Origin: Clostridium polynesiense
GTDB lineage: Bacteria; Bacillota; Clostridia; Clostridiales; Clostridiaceae
Direction: 5' to 3'
NCBI RefSeq assembly: GCF_000820705.1
Contig: NZ_CCXI01000133.1
Coordinates: forward strand, 1-64,000
Length of the DNA stretch: 64,000 nucleotides
The translations under genes and the position numbers were made by a program. The notes under the pieces are model-generated. The model saw nothing but the letters and a program-made list of their open reading frames with translations. It was not told the DNA's origin and did no database searches. Below, in pieces: positions 41,590-50,323 of this stretch. How positions within the stretch are numbered: the first letter of the stretch is position 1; every line of letters starts with the position of its first letter.

Positions 41590-43476
41590 TTATTTTACAA
41601 AATATATCTTTTTATCTCTCACCATTTTTGCTATTGCATTATTTAAATGTGAGGACCAGTAGAAATCCTTCAAAGCCTCGCCTACTGGCGCTTCTGCCAT
41701 GGAAAGCTTTGTATCATACACTCTTGTAACCCTATATTTTTCAATAAGAGATACATTAAATACATAATCATTGTAGAATTTCATAAATTCTTGTGTTACC
41801 TTTTTGGTCTCTTCTTCTCCCTGTGCATTGAAGAGCTCTGCTATTTTTTCTGTATAATTAAATTCCTCTTTTGTAACAGGGTTTGTAAAAATTTGTGGTT
41901 TTCCAGGCTCACTGGTTATTCCCATTCTTTTGCCATAGTACCCTAAGCCGTTATAAGATTCATAAGGATGATTATAAGTAGATACTCCTCCAAAGAAATC
42001 CGCTACCATGTGAGACTTCCCTGAATCAGCATATTCCCAAGCTGCCGCTTCCTCCATAGGCCTAAATATAGCATTAAGTCCAAATTCCTTAAGCATAGTA
42101 GTTATGGCTTCACCACTAATCATAAAGGCTGCCCAGCCGCCTACAACAACAATTTCTATTTCAGGCATCTGACCTTTATCGTCTACCCATTTCCCATCTT
42201 TATTCCTAGTCCATCCTATAGACTTTAAGTGTTTTTCTGCTTTTTCAAGATTATATCCGTGGTCATCTAGAGATTTATAAAAATTATCATCACTAAACTT
42301 GGAAACTATTGAAGGTAAAAGCCCTGAGTTTTTAGGATCTCCTACAAGGGATCCAGGTTCAGAAATAGGAGCTATTGTTTCTCTGTTTATAGCATTGCTG
42401 ATAGCTTTTCTAACCTCAGGAATATTTGTAGGATACTTATTTACATTAAAGGAGTATCCTATAGATGCAAAGGCAGGTGAAAGGAACATTCTTATTTCAT
42501 CTTTGAATTTCTTCACTACCTCTTCGTGCAATTCAGGACTTAAGCCAGCATTTTCAATATCAAACTGCTTGTCTAATACAGCTATGGAATACGTCTGTGT
42601 ATTAGCCTCTCTTAAACCTCTAATTTCCTCAATTTCAGGCTTTATTCTGTAATTCTCATTAACGGCAAACAAAATTTCTGTAGTATTTACAGTTTTAGCA
42701 TAATAAGGACCGGATACAGGAATTTCAGTGAGGTTAGGAAGATATTTCAACAGATCATTGTTAATTTCCGTAATCTTTTCCTTAGCCTTTGGCCATACAT
42801 AATTTCCTGTTCTAGGATCTATTTCCCTATAATTTTCAATTACTTCCTTATATCTATCCGCCCATTTTCCATATATCTTTCTTGGAGAGGATATTGGAAT
42901 AGCAAATACCATATTTAATACCAGCTCACTTTTAGTTTTCATTTTCAGTTTAATATTATTATCTTTTACGTCTACTTTCTCTATATAGTTCCACATAGGT
43001 GATCTTCCAAGATACATATAAAAGGTATTAACCACATCTTCAGCGGTAAGATCACTGCCATCGCTCCATTTTAACCCCGGCTTTAGTGTCATATCCAGTA
43101 AACCATCTTCATAAGTGTACTTTTCTAAAAGCGAAGGTTTAAAGGTTCTTTCCGGTAAAGGTGAGTAATCAGCTAAATAGTCATAAATTAAAGGTAAATA
43201 AGACCAGTTAGGACCTGACTTAGCATAAGGATTCCCTTGTACTGATGGTGGCGGTTCAAACTCAATTACTGTGCTTAATACATTCTTTTCTGTACTTTTT
43301 TCACCTTCTATAAAAGCATTATTATATTTATTACCTGTTGTAACGGTACCCATTTCTCCTTTATTATCTTTCCCGCCTTTATTATCAGCTTTAGATCCAC
43401 AGCCGGATAAAGCTGCAACAGACATTAAAGAAACAAGAATTAAAGAAAAAACTCGTTTATTAACTCTTTTTATCAC
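41590..43476 (-). CDS. Oligopeptide-type ABC substrate-binding lipoprotein, second copy
   Basis: 628 residues from the GTG at 43476, chosen because AGGGGG lies eight bases upstream; the frame is open upstream to 43569, but that gives an unlikely pre-signal extension. The signal peptide has lipobox LSGC. SBP family 5 block LKWSDGSDLTAEDVVNTFYM. It is paralogous along its whole length to the lipoprotein at 28698. It is the first gene of the locus but is closed off by its own terminator, so it may be expressed at a different level from the transporter. Two binding proteins for one transporter suggest two ligands. Confidence 0.9.
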   Translation of the reverse strand: MIKRVNKRVFSLILVSLMSVAALSGCGSKADNKGGKDNKGEMGTVTTGNKYNNAFIEGEKSTEKNVLSTVIEFEPPPSVQGNPYAKSGPNWSYLPLIYDYLADYSPLPERTFKPSLLEKYTYEDGLLDMTLKPGLKWSDGSDLTAEDVVNTFYMYLGRSPMWNYIEKVDVKDNNIKLKMKTKSELVLNMVFAIPISSPRKIYGKWADRYKEVIENYREIDPRTGNYVWPKAKEKITEINNDLLKYLPNLTEIPVSGPYYAKTVNTTEILFAVNENYRIKPEIEEIRGLREANTQTYSIAVLDKQFDIENAGLSPELHEEVVKKFKDEIRMFLSPAFASIGYSFNVNKYPTNIPEVRKAISNAINRETIAPISEPGSLVGDPKNSGLLPSIVSKFSDDNFYKSLDDHGYNLEKAEKHLKSIGWTRNKDGKWVDDKGQMPEIEIVVVGGWAAFMISGEAITTMLKEFGLNAIFRPMEEAAAWEYADSGKSHMVADFFGGVSTYNHPYESYNGLGYYGKRMGITSEPGKPQIFTNPVTKEEFNYTEKIAELFNAQGEEETKKVTQEFMKFYNDYVFNVSLIEKYRVTRVYDTKLSMAEAPVGEALKDFYWSSHLNNAIAKMVRDKKIYFVK

Positions 43477-43975
43477 TATTCTTTCCCCCTCATAATAATC
43501 TTTCTCATAAATACCTTTTCCTTTTAATCCCCCTCCTTTAAACGCGGCATCCTCTGTGAACTTAACCATACAATTGTTCGGAAGCTTATATATAATTTAT
43601 ATTTACCCAGTAAACTTTAAACAAAAACCTTAGATATCGTTTACATAATGACTGTACTTTAATAATTAATAAAGCAAACTTCTTATTAATTATTATTTAT
43701 TAATATATAATATCGAAAACTTTTTACTATGACCTCATTATATCATCAGTAAAATACCAAGAGGGAACAGAATTAAATATTTCTAAATTATCAATAAGTA
43801 TACACTTATTTCATTAATATGATTTTGTAATGCATTTATTATACTTATTAATTATTAATTTGTTAATTTTATTAAATTATCAAAGTTTTTTAACTTCTTG
43901 TTAATACAGATTAATTTAAAATAAAAATTATTCTTTTTTATTTTTATTGAATAGTAGGTACTGTTGCATGCGCAA
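43477..43975. other. AT-rich intergenic region
   Basis: About 500 very AT-rich bases upstream of the second binding-protein gene. It must contain that gene's promoter. Several poly-A/T tracts (around 43680-43930) could act as UP or bent DNA. I see no gene and no clear operator. Confidence 0.4.
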
Positions 43976-44023
43976 TAAAAGGCCAACAAGATTAGCTAAG
44001 CTATCTCTGCTGACCTTTATTAC
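43976..44023 (-). terminator. Imperfect terminator hairpin behind the HNH gene
   Basis: Roughly 19-base arms (outer AAAGGYCA pairs well, centre mismatched, inner TAGC/GCTA) with TTTTATT following on the minus strand. It lies about 38 bases past the stop at 44062. Confidence 0.5.
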
Positions 44024-44061
44024 TATTATTAACTTTCAAAAGTATATGATAGTCTGCTTTT

Positions 44062-44985
44062 TTATTTCAAAAACACATTTTCCATATGCCATCTCAGATT
44101 ACTTTTGTTTGGAAGCTCAAAAAATTTATCCGGGAGAACCCTTAAAGTCTTACCGTTATACTTATAATATGCGTTTCCTCCAGAAAAATCTTCTTTAAGC
44201 CTGCAGCTTATATGTATTTCATAGTTATCGTCAATAGTTATATACCCCATATTAAACAATGTATATAAATCTTTTCTTAAAAATATTCCATTGTCTAGGT
44301 TATTTGTACCTCCTGAATTTAAAGGTTTTATATATCCCGCTTCTAAAGCCGGAAGTACCTTGTATCCTGTGATAGCACAACTCTTATGATATGACTCTGT
44401 TATTCTTATCTTAAACGCACCTTCTCCCTCTGGCGGGTTATTTTTATTTTTTACACTAAAGCCTGAGGGAATTTTACTTTTTTTAGTCCCTTTATCCTCC
44501 ATCATATTAATCTTTTCTTCCAGCTGCATGAAAAGTTCTTTTCCCATACCTTTAAAAGTATTGTAGAGTTTTCCGTGACCTATATTTATATTCCAATCCT
44601 CCGGTATAGGTATCCAGTCACTTTCCTGTAGAAAAAAAGGTTTAGAAAGCACTATACACCCTAGATTTTTAAGCTTATTATCACTAACTGCAAGGCTGCT
44701 GTATACCGCTGCTTTCTGTTCAAGTTCCATTAAGCTTTTAACTCCATTTTTCTCTTTAAATATATCCCAAACAGTAAAGGAAGGAAGTATGTCGTATAAC
44801 TCAAAAAAACCTCCTCCCACGATGTAATTATTTGGACTGTGGAGCTTAAATAAAAACATATCACCTTGATCCAAAGCTTTAAAATTAAAGTTCCCTGCTA
44901 ATTTCCAAAAATTAATCTCATTAAAATCTGTGTCCTTTAGGTTTTCATACCATTCCTGCTCCGTTATTCCTATGTACATTTTCAT
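44062..44985 (-). CDS. HNH_2-type protein with degenerate catalytic residues
   Basis: 307 residues. The N-terminal half (about 1-145) looks like an EVE/ASCH-type small-molecule or modified-base pocket (GDMFLFKLHSPNNYIVGGGFF). The C-terminal part follows the HNH pattern of restriction-like endonucleases: CAITGYKVLPALEAGYIKPL, then NNLDNGIFLRKDLYTLFNMG. In the usual pattern EAAHI...NG..L..DLH.LF the two histidines are conserved; here they are Tyr218 and Tyr241, while Asn232 remains. The domain is therefore probably not an ordinary nuclease. GGGGGTGG precedes the ATG. It is a single gene, without a methylase beside it. Confidence 0.75.
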   Translation of the reverse strand: MKMYIGITEQEWYENLKDTDFNEINFWKLAGNFNFKALDQGDMFLFKLHSPNNYIVGGGFFELYDILPSFTVWDIFKEKNGVKSLMELEQKAAVYSSLAVSDNKLKNLGCIVLSKPFFLQESDWIPIPEDWNINIGHGKLYNTFKGMGKELFMQLEEKINMMEDKGTKKSKIPSGFSVKNKNNPPEGEGAFKIRITESYHKSCAITGYKVLPALEAGYIKPLNSGGTNNLDNGIFLRKDLYTLFNMGYITIDDNYEIHISCRLKEDFSGGNAYYKYNGKTLRVLPDKFFELPNKSNLRWHMENVFLK

Positions 44986-45171
44986 TTATTCCACCCCCTG
45001 CTGCCGAAAAATATATTATATTCATTAATCATTAATATAGTTAAAATACATATCTATAACACGATTATACTACATTTTAAGGGTTATTTACTGAATATTT
45101 AAATAATTAAATTTAATAAAAGTTCTTTAAATATGAATTTATAGCCTTAATATAACTGCATTGCTTTTTAA

Positions 45172-45271
45172 AATAAAAAAAACCCGATTGATGAATTTTA
45201 GGGGGGTACCATAAAATCTCACTTAGTCGGGTTAATAACCCCTATGCAGAATTACATGAGGGTTAGTAGCA
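45172..45271 (-). ncRNA. Candidate small RNA or leader with two hairpins and a C-rich loop
   Basis: On the minus strand a -10 TATAAT (45283-45278) is followed by a first hairpin AACCCT...AGGGGTT and a second one with outer stem AACCCGA/TCGGGTT (45233-45227 with 45187-45181). That outer stem encloses GTGA/TCAT and ATTTTA/TAAAAT pairings, then comes a run of 8 Ts. The loop of the second hairpin is TGGTACCCCCC, which could pair with G-rich ribosome binding sites. The GC-rich structure stands out from the AT-rich surroundings. It ends 190 bases before the HNH gene start, so it could be a free RNA or an attenuated leader. The -35 is weak. Confidence 0.45.
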
Positions 45272-45299
45272 ATTTATATTATAATCTCAAATAACTTAA

Positions 45300-45351
45300 T
45301 TTTAATCTAATTAGATTAAAACATTTTATTAATTAGATATATATCTAATTA
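45300..45351. promoter_or_regulatory. Twin 22-bp perfect palindromes, likely operator
   Basis: Palindromes at 45300-45321 (half TTTTAATCTAA) and 45330-45351 (half TAATTAGATAT), centres 30 bp apart, both containing AATTAGAT. The first overlaps the -35 region of the candidate small RNA; both lie upstream of the methyltransferase gene. AT-rich dyads of this kind are typical of ArsR or MarR operators; the ArsR-type protein at 46271 is a candidate. Confidence 0.5.
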
Positions 45352-45524
45352 CAATAATATAATAATCCCCTTTTACCCCCTTGTCAACATTCTTTTATTT
45401 ATTCCCTTGCCTATTATATTTACATACTTTAAAAGCTTGATTTCGGTAACAGAGGTTACTGCACATATAGCCTTTTATGGGTATAATAAAGAAAATACTA
45501 TCAAATTTTCAAAGGAGAATGGAT

Positions 45525-46262
45525 ATGGGATTTTATGAAGAATTAAGCAGAGTATATGACATAGTATTCCCCTTGAATCCTGCAGCTCAAAGCTTTATAG
45601 AGGCTTTTACTCCGAGGGGTTCCAAAGTTTTAGACTTAGCCTGTGGAAGTGGAAATTATGCCTTAGCTCTGTCAGAAAAGGGCTATGAGGTTTACGGATT
45701 AGATCTAGATAATGCAATGATTGACTCTTTAATGAAAAAAGCTCGGCATAAGAGGCTTGATATAAGGGTAAAAGCTGCGGATATGAGGGACGTCAGAAGG
45801 GTTTTTAATGATAAGTTTAATACTATTTACTGCATAGGAAATTCTATTGTCCATCTTACAGATGAAACCCATATAAAAGAGCTTCTTAAAGTTCTCCATG
45901 AAATGCTTTTAAAAGATGGCTTCCTACTCTTGCAAATAATCAACTACGATAGAATACTAAAATATAATATTAAATCACTTCCTACAATTAAGTACTCAGA
46001 AAAGGGATTATCCTTTACCAGAGAATATGCTTCCAGTGAGAATAAATCAATTATTTATTTTAACACTAAGTTATCCATAGTAGAGGATGAAATCACAAAA
46101 ATTTATGAAAACAGCATTCCCCTTCTGCCTCTTCAAAGCGAGAGTTTAATAAATATGTTAGAGGATGCCGGATTTAAAGATATAAATCTTTATGGAGACT
46201 TTAAAGAAAATCCTTATATAAAGGACGAAAGTTATGCATTAGTAATAAAAGCTGCTAAATAA
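45525..46262 (+). CDS. SAM-dependent class I methyltransferase
   Basis: 245 residues. SAM-binding motif I is VLDLACGSGNYALALSEKGY (about 40-60) and motif II is DLDNAMIDSL, followed by DMRDV and the post-motif IYCIGNSIVHL. Small-molecule type; target unknown. The start is ATG at 45525 with AAAGGAG seven bases upstream; an open frame from 45477 adds a basic stretch and is rejected. It is convergent with the ArsR-type gene, 8 bases apart. Confidence 0.88.
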   Translation: MGFYEELSRVYDIVFPLNPAAQSFIEAFTPRGSKVLDLACGSGNYALALSEKGYEVYGLDLDNAMIDSLMKKARHKRLDIRVKAADMRDVRRVFNDKFNTIYCIGNSIVHLTDETHIKELLKVLHEMLLKDGFLLLQIINYDRILKYNIKSLPTIKYSEKGLSFTREYASSENKSIIYFNTKLSIVEDEITKIYENSIPLLPLQSESLINMLEDAGFKDINLYGDFKENPYIKDESYALVIKAAK

Positions 46263-46270
46263 AGCAGCTT

Positions 46271-47380
46271 TTACTTTATATTAAACTCTTCTTTAAAGTT
46301 AACTATAAAGTTTTGTATGGATTCTTCATTCAGTTTATAATAAACTTTATTGTCAATCTTATCTACAGTCACCAGTCCGGTTCCATGAAGATAATTCATA
46401 TGATGAGAAATAGTTGCAGTGGTCAGCCCCATTTTCTCAGCAAGCTCCTGACCATAAAGAGCCTTCTCTTTTAATAAAGTTAATATTTTAAATCTGCTTT
46501 CATCTCCTAAAGATTTCATTATACTGATTATATACTCTCTTTTGCTTTTACCTCTATATTTTCTTAAGGTATCCCTGTATCTCAGGCCAAGATTAATGTA
46601 TAAATTATTGTCTTTAATCTCATAAAGAATACTTCCATATCTCATCATAATGGTACTTATATATATGTCCTGGAAATTTTTAAGTTCTTCAACAATTTTG
46701 ATTTCTTTTATGAATTCTTCTCCCCTATTTTTAAGCTCATGCTTTATATAATCATTAAACTCTTCTTTTCTTTCCTTCATCTTTCTATGGAATTTCTCAT
46801 GATAAGGTAAATACTGCTCCATTAGCCTACAGAAATCATCATAGTAAAGTACAGGATTATCAACCACCAAAAAAAGATTCCACTTAGCTTCCGCAGGAAT
46901 TTCCAACTGCTTTATAATCTCAACGATATCATCTTTAGATGGATTTTTCTTATTTTCTGAGTTTTTCACATTATATTTGCTTTCAATATATCTTAGAATC
47001 TCATAATAAATTCCCTTTAGTATTTCTTTTTCAGTCTTTTGGGTAAAGTTGTATTTAATAGACTCTGTTTCCTTATTCTTCTTATCATATAAAGAATTTA
47101 TGAACAAACGAAAGATAGTAAAACTCTCTCTGATGGTTTGATACTCTTTATAATAAAAATTCACCTTTTCCATATTCAGTGTACTTTTAACTTTAATGCT
47201 GTTTAAATATTTATGTACTTCCTCGTCCCGATCCTTTAAATCACTGGGTACAATTCCTTCTGTTTTTTCCATGTTTACTACCATATATAGGGCATCAAAT
47301 ATATCAATAATATCTCCTATTTCCTTTTTAAAGTAAATTTCCAATATTATTCTCTCCATTTCATTGAATTCAGCTTCCAA
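46271..47380 (-). CDS. ArsR-type regulator with long N-terminal domain
   Basis: 369 residues. The DNA-binding domain is at the C-terminus (about 285-365: LGDESRFKILTLLKEKALYG, then QELAEKMGLTTATISHHMNYL and the wing KIDNKVYYKLN). The first about 280 residues are helical and charged, without metal-binding cysteine motifs, so it probably senses an organic ligand or protein. Such long ArsR relatives are common in Clostridia. It is convergent with the methyltransferase gene. Confidence 0.85.
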   Translation of the reverse strand: MEAEFNEMERIILEIYFKKEIGDIIDIFDALYMVVNMEKTEGIVPSDLKDRDEEVHKYLNSIKVKSTLNMEKVNFYYKEYQTIRESFTIFRLFINSLYDKKNKETESIKYNFTQKTEKEILKGIYYEILRYIESKYNVKNSENKKNPSKDDIVEIIKQLEIPAEAKWNLFLVVDNPVLYYDDFCRLMEQYLPYHEKFHRKMKERKEEFNDYIKHELKNRGEEFIKEIKIVEELKNFQDIYISTIMMRYGSILYEIKDNNLYINLGLRYRDTLRKYRGKSKREYIISIMKSLGDESRFKILTLLKEKALYGQELAEKMGLTTATISHHMNYLHGTGLVTVDKIDNKVYYKLNEESIQNFIVNFKEEFNIK

Positions 47381-47482
47381 GATAATCCTTTACTATAACT
47401 CTATCACAGCACAGCTAAATCATAAATACTCTCCTATGGAGAAATATTAAAAAATGGATATTTATCAATCTACTTTTATACT

Positions 47483-47920
47483 TTAATAGGACGTTAATTT
47501 TTCACCAAACCTTTCCCAGGATATTTTATAATACCCTTTGGTTGTGAGTCCTTCTACCAATATAGTATAATAATCAGTATTATTTATAACTACCAGCTCA
47601 CGTCCCTTTGAGCAATCAGGAAAAACCTTTACAATTTTACCTCTACTATCTAATAGACATAGAGATATCTTTCCTACTTCTGCTTTGCTGCAGAATTCAA
47701 AGGTAATAGTATCTCCTTCTTCAAATCTTAAAGTTCTATATTCTTTTCCTGTGTAAAAAGCGTAGGATGCTGAAATCTCATTATTTATAGAATGATTCTT
47801 CCAACCTATTTTAATATTCTTTCCTGCAACAATATTAAAGTGTATTATGAACAAACATATTGAAGCAAACATAGCTATTAATATAATAACTATCTTTCTG
47901 TTTTTAGCATTTTTAGACAT
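47483..47920 (-). CDS. Small membrane-anchored extracytoplasmic protein
   Basis: 145 residues. One N-terminal helix (about 9-30) acts as anchor or uncleaved signal; the rest is a beta-rich domain with three cysteines (FCSKAEVGKISLCLLD, FPDCSKG). No known motif. It lies between nrdD's terminator and the ArsR-type gene, same direction as both. Function unknown. Confidence 0.6.
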   Translation of the reverse strand: MSKNAKNRKIVIILIAMFASICLFIIHFNIVAGKNIKIGWKNHSINNEISASYAFYTGKEYRTLRFEEGDTITFEFCSKAEVGKISLCLLDSRGKIVKVFPDCSKGRELVVINNTDYYTILVEGLTTKGYYKISWERFGEKLTSY

Positions 47921-48040
47921 AATTACTCCTCCTACACCAAAAACTCAAAATATTTACTAATTAAGCTTGTATATCCATTTTATTTTACCATAATTTAATA
48001 TATAAATTAAATATAATTTAAAATGTTTTTAAATATTTAT

Positions 48041-48137
48041 AAAAAACAGAGGCTAATTAAATCATCTTCTGGATACTTTTAATTCCAGTTTTTTTACTGT
48101 ATAAGTATCCATAGATGATTTAAAGGCCTCTGTTTTT
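48041..48137 (-). terminator. Very long stem terminator behind nrdD
   Basis: Interrupted inverted repeat of about 30 paired bases: outer AAAAAACAGAGGC, then AAATCATCT, then GGATACTT, with short internal loops, and a small CAGT/ACTG hairpin at the tip. The minus strand ends in a T-run. It starts 6 bases after the nrdD stop. Its size exceeds a normal terminator. Confidence 0.75.
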
Positions 48138-48143
48138 TGAAGT

Positions 48144-50255
48144 TTATACTATGTAATTCTTTTTATTTTGTGTATGTGACATCCTGTCTTCTCTTTCAGC
48201 ACTTTTTCCAGGTCCGAATCTTTCATCCAAGCTTAAATATCCTGTAACTCTCGATATACCCTGGATCTCATCACTTCCGCAGTTTGAACATTTAGCTTCA
48301 TTGCTGTGGAGGAAGTTTCCGCATCTTTTACAGTACCTTATATGGAAATTTATCCCTATATAACTTATATTTGTATGCTTGTATGCATAGTTTAAAATTC
48401 CCATTATATCCTCTTCTCCAGGCATATCATCAACTTCAACGTAGCTTATGTGCCCGGCATTGCAGAGCTTATGATAAGGAGCTTCTATATCTATTTTATC
48501 CTTTATAGATATAGGAAAGCCTACAGGTATATGGTAGGAATTAGTGTAATAATCTTTATCCGTTACTCCTTCAATCACCCCAAAAACCTTTTTATCCTGA
48601 GCTATAAATCTTCCGCTTAATCCTTCTGCCGGGGTAGCGTAAGTGCTCCAGTTAAGCCTTGTTTCTTCAGTAAGATTGTCTGTAAACTGACGGATATAGG
48701 ATACTATCTTTACTCCCAGCTTTCTGGAATTATCATCTTCTCCATGATGCTTTCCGGTGAGCGCTTTAAGGGTTTCCGCAAGACCTATAAATCCTATACT
48801 CCATGTACCCTGCTTTAATATAGGTTCTATGGAATCTTCAGGGCTTAAATTCTCCGAACCCTTCATCAGCCCCTGACCGGCAACAAAAGGAAGGTCTTTA
48901 ACCTTTAGATTTTTCAATACACCATATCTGTGCATTAAAGCTTCTTTAGCAAGGTTCAGTCTATTTTCTAAAAGTTTAAAAAACTTTTCTTCATTTCCTT
49001 TAGAAAGTATACCTAGTCTTGGAAGATTTATGGTTGCAGGAGCAATATTACCTCTTCCTTTAACCCCCGGTTCCCCGTTTACATTAGACATTACATAAGT
49101 CCTGCATCCCATGGTAGCAGGAAGATATCCTCTGTCATAGTAGCTCTTATTGAAATCTGCATCCAGATTCATAAAGGTTGGGTTCATCCTTTTTGCTGCT
49201 ACACGGCAGGCAAGCTTGAAGAGATAGTGGTAAGGATCTCCTTCTTCTCTATTTACCCCTTCCTTAACTCTGAAGATAATATTAGGGAATATAGGCTGCT
49301 CACCCATACCTAACCCCTTTTCATACTCCTCTAGGAATATTTCGCATATTAAAGCTGAATCCTGAGAATTTGGTATTCCTAAATTGATGGAACTGAAAGG
49401 TACTTGAGAGCCTGCTCTTGAATGCATAGTATTTAAGTTGTATACTATCCCCTGCATAGCCTGTTTAATTGATTTTCTAAGCCTTTTCTCCACCAGTTCT
49501 CTAATCTGATTTTCCTCTAATCCCATGTCTAAAAATTCATTTTTTATTTCCTGTCTTGTGGGTTCAACAAAAGCTCCCATATCATTATCAAAGTCCGGAT
49601 GGGATTGGCCTCCGAACATATCATTCTGAGTTGATTGAAGCAGTATACAGGACAATTCAGCTGCTGACTCTATCCTTTTAGGCTTGTTTATAGTTCCATA
49701 GCCGGTGTTAAAACCTCCCTGAAGAATTTCTCCTGTAGGTATATGTAAACAATTTGTAGTCAAATTATAACTGTCTAAATCGTGATAATAAACATCTCCA
49801 ACCTCATGAGCTCTTGATAAGTGTTTAGGCATAGCAGCAAGGTTATGCCACTTATTAGACTCGCTGGCAATCCTAAGAAGCTTTGAACTAAAGTTATTTC
49901 CCACATTTGCGTTATCTCTGTCCGTTTCTACACCAATAAGCTCTATAGCCTTCATCAGGTCAGACTTTATCTCCCTTACTCTTGTTCTTTCCTTCCTGTA
50001 GCTGTCATAAGCATGAGCCACATCCTTATAATCATTTTCTCTAAGTGCTTCTTCTACATAGTTTTGAATCTCTTCTACTGTAATATTTTCTTTATCGTCT
50101 TTTTCAATCTGTCTAATAACTTTTTGGGTTATATCTACCGCTTCACTTTCCTTAAAGCTATTTCCTATTTCCTCCCCTGCTTTTTTAATGGCATCAGTGA
50201 TTTTAGTAGAATTAAACTTTACCTTTCTCCCATCCCTTTTTACAACATGTAGCAC
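48144..50255 (-). CDS. nrdD: Anaerobic (class III) ribonucleoside-triphosphate reductase
   Basis: 703 residues. Makes deoxynucleotides without oxygen through a glycyl radical. An ATP-cone allosteric domain occupies about 3-95 (VVKRDGRKVKFNSTKITDAI). The catalytic barrel is in the middle. A zinc site CKRCGNFLHSNEAKCSNC is near 635-655, and the radical Gly672 is in RVTGYLSLDERFGPGK. The start is GTG with GGAGG eight bases upstream. The activase NrdG is not adjacent on either side and not in the window. An NrdR box lies just upstream. Confidence 0.96.
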   Translation of the reverse strand: MLHVVKRDGRKVKFNSTKITDAIKKAGEEIGNSFKESEAVDITQKVIRQIEKDDKENITVEEIQNYVEEALRENDYKDVAHAYDSYRKERTRVREIKSDLMKAIELIGVETDRDNANVGNNFSSKLLRIASESNKWHNLAAMPKHLSRAHEVGDVYYHDLDSYNLTTNCLHIPTGEILQGGFNTGYGTINKPKRIESAAELSCILLQSTQNDMFGGQSHPDFDNDMGAFVEPTRQEIKNEFLDMGLEENQIRELVEKRLRKSIKQAMQGIVYNLNTMHSRAGSQVPFSSINLGIPNSQDSALICEIFLEEYEKGLGMGEQPIFPNIIFRVKEGVNREEGDPYHYLFKLACRVAAKRMNPTFMNLDADFNKSYYDRGYLPATMGCRTYVMSNVNGEPGVKGRGNIAPATINLPRLGILSKGNEEKFFKLLENRLNLAKEALMHRYGVLKNLKVKDLPFVAGQGLMKGSENLSPEDSIEPILKQGTWSIGFIGLAETLKALTGKHHGEDDNSRKLGVKIVSYIRQFTDNLTEETRLNWSTYATPAEGLSGRFIAQDKKVFGVIEGVTDKDYYTNSYHIPVGFPISIKDKIDIEAPYHKLCNAGHISYVEVDDMPGEEDIMGILNYAYKHTNISYIGINFHIRYCKRCGNFLHSNEAKCSNCGSDEIQGISRVTGYLSLDERFGPGKSAEREDRMSHTQNKKNYIV

Positions 50256-50271
50256 TTCGTCAACCTCCCTA

Positions 50272-50287
50272 TCACTATATATTGTGT
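50272..50287. promoter_or_regulatory. NrdR box upstream of nrdD
   Basis: TCACTATATATTGTGT matches the NrdR consensus acaCwAtATaTwgtgt at 15 of 16 positions. It sits between the -10 (50300-50295) and the ribosome binding site. A poor second match at about 50304-50319 has its centre 32 bp away, the usual spacing of NrdR box pairs. Confidence 0.75.
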
Positions 50288-50294
50288 CCGGTTA

Positions 50295-50323
50295 ATTATA
50301 ACTCACAATCTTTTCTTGTACAA
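50295..50323 (-). promoter_or_regulatory. nrdD promoter
   Basis: Minus strand: -35 TTGTAC (50323-50318), 17-base spacer, -10 TATAAT (50300-50295). The NrdR box follows directly at the start point. Confidence 0.65.

Noticed and set aside
43477-43569. N-terminal extension of the second binding lipoprotein
   Set aside because: It would put a long charged stretch before the signal peptide; GTG at 43476 has a proper site.
45160-45280. T-box or known metabolite riboswitch before the HNH gene
   Set aside because: No T-box sequence and no aptamer core that I recognise; kept only as a candidate small RNA.
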